From positions 6,138,001 through 6,202,000 of the forward strand of contig NZ_CP136624.1 in the NCBI RefSeq assembly GCF_032917945.1: a stretch of 64,000 nucleotides of DNA. The letters run 5' to 3'. The notes under the pieces were generated by a model. It was not told the origin of the DNA and made no database searches. It saw only the letters and a program-made list of their open reading frames with translations. The DNA comes from Bradyrhizobium sp. sBnM-33. Lineage in GTDB: Bacteria > Pseudomonadota > Alphaproteobacteria > Rhizobiales > Xanthobacteraceae. The translations under genes and the position numbers were made by a program. Shown one piece after another: positions 57,308-64,000 of the stretch; position 1 is the stretch's first letter, and every line of letters begins with the position of its first letter.

Positions 57308-58264
57308 TCATTCGACAACGCTGTCCGCCTGCAGCAACACCAACTCCGGAACTGTGAGTCCAAGCGCTTTCGCCGTACGAAGATTGATCATGAACCGAAA
57401 CGTAGCTGGCTGCTCGACGGGCATTTCGGACGGGTTAGCGCCTTTGATGATTCTGTCCACGTAGTAGGCCGCTTTCACAAACATGGCCAAAATGTCCGGC
57501 CCGTAGCTCATCAGCCCCCCCATCTGGATGTACGCATCCACCTGATAGATTGCCGGTAAGACAAATTTCAGAGATAGCTCCGGTATCGCTGGACGAGGAG
57601 GATCTGCGAGAACGTACACCGCCTCGCATTTGGCAAATTTCATTGCCTTGAAGGCGGCCTCGAGATCGTTCGGCGTGTCCGCGACAAACCGTTCAGCCGA
57701 AATCCCAATTGCTTCGGCTCCACGCTTTGCAACCTCAAACAAGGGAGGGTGCGTCGGATTGTTGGAAGTTAACACGCCGATTTTCTTAGCGTTTGGAAGC
57801 ACAAGGTGGAGAAAGTCCAGCGTCTTTGCAGTCAGATCGCCGAACATGTTCGCCACACCGGTGATGTTGCCACCCGGACGGGCAAAACTCTTGATGAATC
57901 CCGAACCTATCGGATCGGTCGCAGGGGACATTACGATTGGAATCGTGGAGGTTGCCTTCTGCGCGGCGGCTATAGCAGGGGTAGCCTCGGCGATAATTAC
58001 GTCAGGTTTTGAGCTAACAGCTTCTCTCATAAGATCGGGCAAGGTACTGTAGTTGCCCTTTGCCTCTCGTACCTCGAGGATCAGATTCTTTCCATCAACG
58101 TATCCAAGGCCGCGCAAAGCGTCCCTCAACACTGGGACCGATCGCACCGCTGAGCCAGACCCCACGTAGGCGACGCGCCAAGTTCGAGATGGTTCGGCGA
58201 CGGCGCGACCACGCGCAAGAAGCAGTAAAGCAAAGCTGCCCGATAGAAGTTCGCGCCGCCTCAT
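57308..58264 (-). CDS. PF04392-type solute-binding protein
   Basis: A 318-residue periplasmic binding protein, last of three overlapping paralogues. It opens MRRRELLSGSFALLLLARGRA, an RR-type signal. PF04392 features include LRDALRGLGYVDGKNLILEV, PDVIIAEATPA, SPATDPIGSGFIKSFARPGGNITG and GANPSEMPVEQPATFRF. The end is LLQADSVVE instead of ADEVIE. No permease or ATPase gene is nearby. Its ATG lies in the last codons of the upstream paralogue. The kinase start is 117 bases below. Confidence 0.92.
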   Translation of the reverse strand: MRRRELLSGSFALLLLARGRAVAEPSRTWRVAYVGSGSAVRSVPVLRDALRGLGYVDGKNLILEVREAKGNYSTLPDLMREAVSSKPDVIIAEATPAIAAAQKATSTIPIVMSPATDPIGSGFIKSFARPGGNITGVANMFGDLTAKTLDFLHLVLPNAKKIGVLTSNNPTHPPLFEVAKRGAEAIGISAERFVADTPNDLEAAFKAMKFAKCEAVYVLADPPRPAIPELSLKFVLPAIYQVDAYIQMGGLMSYGPDILAMFVKAAYYVDRIIKGANPSEMPVEQPATFRFMINLRTAKALGLTVPELVLLQADSVVE

Positions 58265-59256
58265 TCGATCACCTCGTCGGCGCGGGCAAGCAGCGGTTCA
58301 GGACTTAGTAGTCCGATGTCCTGAGCAGCCTTGCGATTGATGACGAACTCGAATTTGGTCGGCTGATAGAAAGGGATATCACCCGGTTTCGCGCCCTTGA
58401 GGATTCGATCAGTCACATGGGCGGCTTGTCGAAAAATCTCCACGAGGTCGATGCCATAGGCCATAAGGCCACCGGCTTCCACAAATGAACGAAACGGGTA
58501 GATGGCCGGCAACCGATACTGTGCAGCCAGTTCGCCGATCAGCTGCCGCTTTGTGATGTGCTCCGGGCTTCCATCGACAAATAGCGCCTCGGCACCTTCC
58601 TGCGACATCCTGGCGAAGACGCGCCGATATTCTTCCTCGCTCCCATCATCGATAAAAGATGGACCCGCGACCTGGATACCCGCTTTCTCGACAGCCTCTT
58701 GCATTGAGGCTCGTTCGGGGTTTCGTCGTACAGCCAGGATTGCCAACTTGGATACTGTTGGAACGAATTCCCTTAGAAGCTGGATGCGTTTTGCCCAAAG
58801 CTCCAGACCGGCATCGACGGTAACGCCGGTGATGTTTCCACCGGGCCGAGCGATACTAGCCGCGATACCGTGGCCAACCGGATCGCTGGTCATGGCAACA
58901 ATCGGGATTGCTGACGTTGTTTCTTTGAGAACGGCAACCAGCGAAACACTAATCGCAAAAATAAGGTCTGGATTTCGGGCCGCAACATCGCGGGCGAGCT
59001 TGGGATAGCTGTCGACGCGCCCTTCCGCCGAGAAGCGCTCGATCACAAGATTATGTCCTTCGACATACCCGAGCTGGCGAAGTTCTCCGAAGAACTCGCG
59101 ATAGTACCGGAAGCGGCTGAGTTCGTTCAGCTCGGTTATCGGGTGCGACGGATGCATGATCGCCATCCGGTACATCTTTGCCGCTTGTTGCGCACGCACC
59201 GTAAGCGGCAGTATGGAAACTGCACCTAGGATCGCAATAAGCTCGCGCCGTCTCAT
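58261..59256 (-). CDS. PF04392-type solute-binding protein
   Basis: A 331-residue periplasmic binding protein, second of three. It begins MRRRELIAILGAVSILPLTV with the same RRRE opening and ends LARADEVIE. Middle features are FGELRQLGYVEGHNLVIERF, IVAMTSDPVGHGIAASIARPGGNITG and GAKPGDIPFYQPTKFEF. ATGA overlaps join it to both neighbours. The ligand is unknown. It is closer to the plus-strand gene at 62137 (KPGDIPFYQ) than to its neighbours, by eye. Confidence 0.92.
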   Translation of the reverse strand: MRRRELIAILGAVSILPLTVRAQQAAKMYRMAIMHPSHPITELNELSRFRYYREFFGELRQLGYVEGHNLVIERFSAEGRVDSYPKLARDVAARNPDLIFAISVSLVAVLKETTSAIPIVAMTSDPVGHGIAASIARPGGNITGVTVDAGLELWAKRIQLLREFVPTVSKLAILAVRRNPERASMQEAVEKAGIQVAGPSFIDDGSEEEYRRVFARMSQEGAEALFVDGSPEHITKRQLIGELAAQYRLPAIYPFRSFVEAGGLMAYGIDLVEIFRQAAHVTDRILKGAKPGDIPFYQPTKFEFVINRKAAQDIGLLSPEPLLARADEVIE

Positions 59257-60239
59257 TCGATAACCTCATCCGCACTAGCGAGCAATGTTGGCGGTAGAGC
59301 CAGATTAAGTGCGTTCGCGACCTTGAGATTGATCACCAGCTTGAAGCGCGTGGGCTGTTCGACGGGCAGGTCAGCAGGTTTTGCGCCCTTCAAGATTTTG
59401 TCGACGTAACTGGCCGCTTTGCGAAAGAAGTCGGGGAAATCCTGACCGTACGACATCAACAGTCCGTGGGGCACCATTTCTGCAATGACGGACCCCGCCG
59501 GTATTCTGTGCGCCAGCGCAGCCTTGCCGACCCGCTCCCGTTCATTGAACAGCATCGATCCCATCACAAGCGCGGCGTCGTAACTGTTGCCCGCGACTGA
59601 TGAAAACGCCGTCTCAATCGCATCCGGGGTTGGCACCTCGACAGACCCAGCTTTCAGCCCCAGAGCCTTCGCTGCGCTAAGATATGATGAGAGGTTCGCA
59701 TTTACCGGGTCGTTAGTGTCGATCAGGAGCGCCACGCGCTTGAGCGTCGGAACCGCCTCCTTCAAGAGACCTAACCGTTTGCCCGAAGTATCTAGAGTCA
59801 TGACGGAAAGTCCCGTGACGTTGCCGCCTGGGTGAGCCAAGCTTTCAATCAGGCCACTGCTGACCGGGTTAACGCCTAGGACAAGGACTACGGGAATTGC
59901 ACTCGTCGCCCGCCTAAGCTCCATCGCGCCTCTTTGGGTCACAGCCAAAATTACGTCGGCTCTCTCTTCGACGAGGTCCTTTGCGAACTGGCGAAACCTT
60001 TCGGGTTGCTCAGCGGGAAATCGGTGCAAGAACACGACGTTCTTGCCGTCGACATAACCGAGATCACTGAACGCCTTGGTTAGGATGTCCAGATAGACCT
60101 TCTCTTCGTCAGCACTGCCGGCGTGCCAAAGCACACCGATTTTGACGACCCGGCTACTCGCAGGAGTCCGCTGTGCGTGCGCGACCAGCGGCCAAGCAGA
60201 TGACATTGCCACAAGGTGGATGAATTGCCGCCTCCTCAT
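59253..60239 (-). CDS. PF04392-type solute-binding protein
   Basis: A 328-residue periplasmic binding protein, first of the minus-strand run. The start is ATG 60239 (MRRRQFIHLVAMSSAWPLVAHA) with GGGGAGG close above; an in-frame ATG at 60350 is rejected. It has FSDLGYVDGKNVVFLHRF, LGVNPVSSGLIESLAHPGGNVTG, GAKPADLPVEQPTRFKL and the end ASADEVIE. Directly upstream the DNA still spells EVIE-stop, a leftover of a lost paralogue. Confidence 0.92.
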   Translation of the reverse strand: MRRRQFIHLVAMSSAWPLVAHAQRTPASSRVVKIGVLWHAGSADEEKVYLDILTKAFSDLGYVDGKNVVFLHRFPAEQPERFRQFAKDLVEERADVILAVTQRGAMELRRATSAIPVVLVLGVNPVSSGLIESLAHPGGNVTGLSVMTLDTSGKRLGLLKEAVPTLKRVALLIDTNDPVNANLSSYLSAAKALGLKAGSVEVPTPDAIETAFSSVAGNSYDAALVMGSMLFNERERVGKAALAHRIPAGSVIAEMVPHGLLMSYGQDFPDFFRKAASYVDKILKGAKPADLPVEQPTRFKLVINLKVANALNLALPPTLLASADEVIE

Positions 60240-60408
60240 TCGATCACCTCCCCGCGAGTCTACGCGGCGACATTGGCGTTCTTTGATTGAGCGGAAGACC
60301 CTTCTGCTGCTCGTGATTGAACACCCAGCGTCAGAGGTTGTCGATTCCAAAACGCCCCATTCAGACGTTAGATCATGCCGTTTCGGTCAACGTTGCTGAC
60401 CGTAAATC

Positions 60409-60660
60409 TACGAAGGTACCACCATTTTCATCGAGCGAAGGAGTGGGTTCTCGCCTTACCAGCTTTCGACTTTTGCCGCCGACCTGGTGCGATCGAAACC
60501 CGATCTCATCGTCACCATGTCAATCGAATTCTCAAAGGCGCCAAACCGGATTGAGCAGCCCACCAAATTCCTGCTTCTCATTAATCTCAAGACAGCGAAA
60601 TTGCTCGATATTGAGATTCCGGTGTCCCTTCTCACCCGTGCGGACGAGGTGATCGAGTGA
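60409..60660 (+). pseudogene. internally deleted PF04392-type solute-binding gene
   Basis: The plus strand reads YEGTTIFIERRSG and STFAADLVRSKPDLIVTMS, the first third of the family. It then jumps to RILKGAKPD (in a shifted frame) and IEQPTKFLLLINLKTAK with the end LLTRADEVIE and a stop at 60658-60660. About 150 residues between, the signal peptide and a start codon are missing. It is divergent from the intact run on the left. Confidence 0.85.
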
Positions 60661-60713
60661 AGCGACCACTTCCGTTGTTGGCATTTCTTTGCGACTTGCG
60701 CCAAATACCAACA

Positions 60714-60787
60714 ATGTCTGTTTATCGGGGTAGACCGGAAGTGACCGGCTGACAGTCAAAACGACGCGATTGACCCAACTCGGACAT
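60714..60787. repeat. 74-base intergenic element with ATGTC/GACAT ends, copy A
   Basis: It is bounded by ATGTC and GACAT and contains GACCGGAAGTGA and, 49 bases in, GACGCGATTGACCCAACT. A copy of the same length with the same motifs at the same spacing lies at 63195-63268. Both sit between solute-binding protein genes. Confidence 0.7.
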
Positions 60788-60907
60788 CACGCAGGGTCCA
60801 ATTGGATATACAGGTAGCTGTTAAGCGGCTAAAACAGGCACCGGAAACCACGTTTGGTTTCGGGCAATTAAATGAATAGCTGCGCTTCATTGCTCTCAGG
60901 GACAAGG

Positions 60908-61870
60908 ATGAAACGGCGTGAGTTTCTCTTAAGCCTCGGCGGAGCCGTAATATGTCCCTTTGCTGCGTTTGGGCAGCAAATCAAAGTTCCGACAATCGGC
61001 GTACTCGTTTTTGGGAATCCTAATCCCGGTCCCTTTTTGAAAGCTCTTCGAGAAGCGCTGGGAAAAATTGGCTACATCGAAGGCCAGAGTTTTCGCCTAG
61101 AGCTGCGATCCGCGGGTGGCGATGCGGCAGCCCTTGGAGACTTGGCTAGTGAATTGGTTCGCCTCAAAGCCGACGTTATTGTCGCTTGGCAAACGCCATC
61201 TGCCATGGCGGCGAAGCAAGCCACGAGCAGCATTCCCATCATCATGGCGGCAGTCGGCGATGCGGTTGCTACCGGGCTTGTAAAGAACCTGGCACGGCCT
61301 GAAGGTAACATCACCGGAAATACGGCTATCGCTGCAGAAGTCATGGCTAAGAACGTCGAACTCATTCGTGAGACGTTGCCGGCCGCTCGCCGCGTTGCAG
61401 TTCTGGCGAACACGGTGGACCCCTTCAGCAAGCCCTTTCTCAGTCAGATCGAGCTCGCAGCACCGGCCCTTGGCATCGAGATCAATCGGGTAATGATGCA
61501 TCCAACGGAGAATGCCGAGGGTCATTTTGAGGGAATGAGCCAAAGCAAGGTGGATGCAGTTATTATTCAACCAACCTTGGTACGGAGGGATGTCATCGAA
61601 CTCACACTGAAGCATCAGATGCCTTCGTTCTCGATGGTTGGTTCGTTTCCTTCTTCGGGCGGTCTGATGTCGTACGGCGCCTCTGATCCCGACCAGTGGC
61701 GGGAAGTGGCCATATACGTGGACAAGATACTGAAGGGCTTACGCCCGGCCGATTTGCCAGTCGCGCAACCGACCCGGTTTGAGCTAATCGTGAATCTCAA
61801 GACCGCCAAAACGCTTGGCATCACCATTCCTCCGTCGCTGCTTACGCGCGCGGATGAGGTGATCGAATAG
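60908..61870 (+). CDS. PF04392-type solute-binding protein
   Basis: A 320-residue periplasmic binding protein from ATG 60908 (MKRREFLLSLGGAVICPFAA) with AGGGACAAGG above; an in-frame ATG at 60872 is less likely. It has REALGKIGYIEGQSFRLELR, VGDAVATGLVKNLARPEGNITG, LRPADLPVAQPTRFELIVNL and the end LTRADEVIE. It stands alone on the plus strand. A 15-mer at 60798-60812 shared with the vapB promoter region is 96 bases upstream. Confidence 0.92.
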   Translation: MKRREFLLSLGGAVICPFAAFGQQIKVPTIGVLVFGNPNPGPFLKALREALGKIGYIEGQSFRLELRSAGGDAAALGDLASELVRLKADVIVAWQTPSAMAAKQATSSIPIIMAAVGDAVATGLVKNLARPEGNITGNTAIAAEVMAKNVELIRETLPAARRVAVLANTVDPFSKPFLSQIELAAPALGIEINRVMMHPTENAEGHFEGMSQSKVDAVIIQPTLVRRDVIELTLKHQMPSFSMVGSFPSSGGLMSYGASDPDQWREVAIYVDKILKGLRPADLPVAQPTRFELIVNLKTAKTLGITIPPSLLTRADEVIE

Positions 61871-62136
61871 CGTTTTCTTGCTGTGGCGCATGAGTCCGGT
61901 TTTGGCACTTTCAGACCTGCCGTTCGCGTTCAACGATGTCCGTTTGTTGGGGTAGAGCTGATACCGTTGGGATCGCAATTTCGTCTAAGGCTGACCCTTC
62001 GCGGTCATGGCGCAACGCAGAATAGCGGATTGCCGCGCTCGACATCTTGCGCCTCCAACACCCCTGACTCCCATGCCGCAATGTGGTATGCTTCGACCTG
62101 GATTTAGCGTGGTCCTGAGCCTCCTTGGAGGGCTGC

Positions 62137-63141
62137 ATGAGACGGCGCGATTTCATCGGTCTTCTTGGCGGTGCGGCGGTGGCATGGCCGCTCGCTGCAG
62201 CGGCACAGCAGAGCACCAATAGCAAGCGTCTTGCTATCTTCAGCCCATCACAGCCAAGCGCGGACCTGCATGAACATAGCGAAAGCAAAGGTTGGCGAGC
62301 CTTATTCGCTGAGCTTCGGCGGTTAGGACAGATCGAGGGACAAAACCTCAATGTCGAAAGTTACGGCCGAGAGCAAAGCACCTCCGGCCCCGAAGCCCTG
62401 GCGACGGAAATCGTTCGAAGCAACCCGGACGTCATCTTCGTCGTTGGCCCTGGCGCAGTCATCTTCAAAAAACTAACATCGCGTATTCCCATCGTAGCGA
62501 TAACTGGTGACCCCGTTAAGACGGGGATCGCCGACAGTCTGGCGCACCCGGGCGGCAATTTCACGGGAGTTAGCGTCGACGCCGGTCCATCCATTTATGG
62601 AAAACGGATCGCACTGTTGCGCGAGATGTTCCCGACCATGTCGAAACTTGGCTGTCTCATTCTTCGATTGCAATGGAATGTAACCCAAGGCCCCGCAATC
62701 CGCGCAGCGGCCGAAACGGCAGGCCACCCTCTCGCGGTGTCTTTAGTGGAAATGGGTACCAGCGAAGCAGGCTATCGGGCGGCGGTCGAGAGCATCTCTC
62801 GCGACGGTGCAGATGCGGTCATGGTCGTCGAGTCGCCTGAGACCGAACAAAAAGGCGCTTTGATCGCCAAGTTGCTCGGCGACGCGAAGCTTCCGGCGAT
62901 TTTTTCGTTTACCGAATCCGTCGAGGCCGGGGGCTTAATGGCCTATTCCTTCGACCTGATCGAATTGTATAAGCGCTCCGCACATCCTATCGACGCAATT
63001 CTCCGGGGAGCAAAACCCGGCGACATCCCGTTCTACCAAGTAATTAAATTCGAGTTGTCCATCAACCTCAAGACAGCTAAGCAGCTGGGGCTTTCCGTAC
63101 CTCCTGCGCTCGTCGCGATTGCCGATAAGGTAATTGAGTGA
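62137..63141 (+). CDS. PF04392-type solute-binding protein
   Basis: A 334-residue periplasmic binding protein. ATG 62137 follows GGAGGG by four bases and begins MRRRDFIGLLGGAAVAWPLA, an RR-type signal; the ATG at 62125 is before the ribosome site. It has AELRRLGQIEGQNLNVESY, TGDPVKTGIADSLAHPGGNFTG and GAKPGDIPFYQVIKFEL. The end reads IADKVIE, a change from ADEVIE. No transporter partner is near. Confidence 0.92.
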   Translation: MRRRDFIGLLGGAAVAWPLAAAAQQSTNSKRLAIFSPSQPSADLHEHSESKGWRALFAELRRLGQIEGQNLNVESYGREQSTSGPEALATEIVRSNPDVIFVVGPGAVIFKKLTSRIPIVAITGDPVKTGIADSLAHPGGNFTGVSVDAGPSIYGKRIALLREMFPTMSKLGCLILRLQWNVTQGPAIRAAAETAGHPLAVSLVEMGTSEAGYRAAVESISRDGADAVMVVESPETEQKGALIAKLLGDAKLPAIFSFTESVEAGGLMAYSFDLIELYKRSAHPIDAILRGAKPGDIPFYQVIKFELSINLKTAKQLGLSVPPALVAIADKVIE

Positions 63142-63194
63142 ACAAGCAAAGGTCCGGTTATTGCACTTTTCGGAAGTGGTGGTCCCGATGCGTG

Positions 63195-63268
63195 ATGTCC
63201 GCAGTTGAGGGAAGACCGGAAGTGATCAGTGGTCGGCCGAACCGACGCGATTGACCCAACTGAGACAT
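63195..63268. repeat. 74-base intergenic element with ATGTC/GACAT ends, copy B
   Basis: It has the same length and layout as the element at 60714-60787; the 18-mer GACGCGATTGACCCAACT and 12-mer GACCGGAAGTGA are identical. A weaker relative of the left part is at 61935-61956. Confidence 0.7.
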
Positions 63269-63389
63269 GGGCGGCTCAAGACTTTTGCGGCGCAATGCGC
63301 CTAAGCGTGGTACAAGTGCCCCTATTGAATTGTGTGGACCCGACCTCCCGCCCAACTAATTCAGCGCGGCGCAGGAAAGGAGACCAATC

Positions 63390-64000
63390 ATGTGGCGCAA
63401 GACGGTGTGGCTCATCGCGATCCTGACCCTCAGCATCTTCGTCGCGCCGGTCGCCTCGGCGCAGAAACCTGGAAAGGTACATCGAGTGGGCATGGTGTTT
63501 ATCCGACCGCCCAATCTTCTCCCGCCTAATATTCCGCAGCCGTCGTTTGGGAAAGGTGGATTTGCCCGCGCGTTTCTGGATCGGCTGGCCGACCACGGCT
63601 ACATTCAGGGAAAGAACCTCGTCATCGAAGCGCGGTACGGAGGATACGAGCGATTGGCGGAACTTGCAGCTGAGTTAGTGCGCCTCCCGGTCGACGTCAT
63701 CTACGTTGGCGGCACGAAGGCGGTCCGGATCGTCAGCGCCGCGGTGAAGGAGACGCCGCTGGTGATCCTCTCTTGCGACGCGTTGGCGCACGTCGCTGGG
63801 CTCAACCGACCAGAGGGCAACCTTACCGGAGTGACCTGCCTGTCCACGGAGCTGAGCCCGAAGAGGCTCGAGTTGCTCAAAGAGGCGGTCCCGAACGCGG
63901 TCCGGGTGGTCTACCTTTCCGACCCTGAAGACGCGCCGCCCGGGCTCAAACTGACGCAGGACGCTGCACCTCGCCTGGGGATCAAGCTCCAAGTCACCGA
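63390..64000 (+). CDS. PF04392-type solute-binding protein, cut by window end
   Basis: The first 203 residues of another family member. ATG 63390 is preceded by AAAGGAG. It begins MWRKTVWLIAILTLSIFVAP, a signal without the RRR opening of its paralogues and with an AXA-type cleavage at ASA-QK. The mature part has FLDRLADHGYIQGKNLVIEA and LAHVAGLNRPEGNLTGVTCL. It seems a more distant branch of the family. The end is outside the window. Confidence 0.9.
   Translation, partial: MWRKTVWLIAILTLSIFVAPVASAQKPGKVHRVGMVFIRPPNLLPPNIPQPSFGKGGFARAFLDRLADHGYIQGKNLVIEARYGGYERLAELAAELVRLPVDVIYVGGTKAVRIVSAAVKETPLVILSCDALAHVAGLNRPEGNLTGVTCLSTELSPKRLELLKEAVPNAVRVVYLSDPEDAPPGLKLTQDAAPRLGIKLQVT

Overview
The window looks like the chromosome of a Bradyrhizobium-type alphaproteobacterium (Nitrobacteraceae). 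It has high GC, rhizobial intergenic palindromes, many small rhizobial orphan proteins, and a large local family of orphan solute-binding proteins of the PF04392 type. No genome comparison was possible, so the genus is an inference.

1-33.2 kb is dense, mostly intact metabolic DNA. A minus-strand acyl-CoA cluster (two SCP-x-like thiolases, acyl-CoA dehydrogenase, CaiB/BaiF CoA-transferase) occupies 1-4852. A sugar-acid regulon follows. Minus-strand eda, kdgK, a DenD-like dehydrogenase and a complete carbohydrate ABC importer lie divergent from a LacI-type regulator, a xylonate-dehydratase-like IlvD/Edd enzyme and two SDR dehydrogenases. Matching operator-like palindromes sit in front of both arms and once inside the regulator gene. 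Next come a GFA protein, a site-2 protease, an AraC regulator divergent from a liv-type ABC importer plus an aldehyde dehydrogenase, exbB-exbD-tonB with a decayed piuC upstream, and an RND efflux pair.

33.4-51.8 kb is a degraded accessory region. It begins at tRNA-Gln(CTG), followed by a frameshifted tyrosine integrase. It holds truncated Sir2 and AAA ATPase genes abutting head to head, a tRNA-like remnant, MazEF and VapBC toxin-antitoxin loci (vapC broken), two damaged SRAP genes, a frameshifted cold-shock gene, a stand-alone LigD-type ligase with a shred of a second one, a diguanylate cyclase, a PilZ protein and several small orphans.

51.9-64 kb is dominated by PF04392 solute-binding protein genes: five full-length, one cut by the window edge, two broken. 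No ABC permease or ATPase is nearby. Three of them are fused by ATGA overlaps into a run that leads into a periplasmic-sensor histidine kinase, a lone receiver protein and a receiver-adenylate cyclase, all on the minus strand. This possible binding-protein/two-component/cAMP module is the most interesting candidate for a new system in the window.
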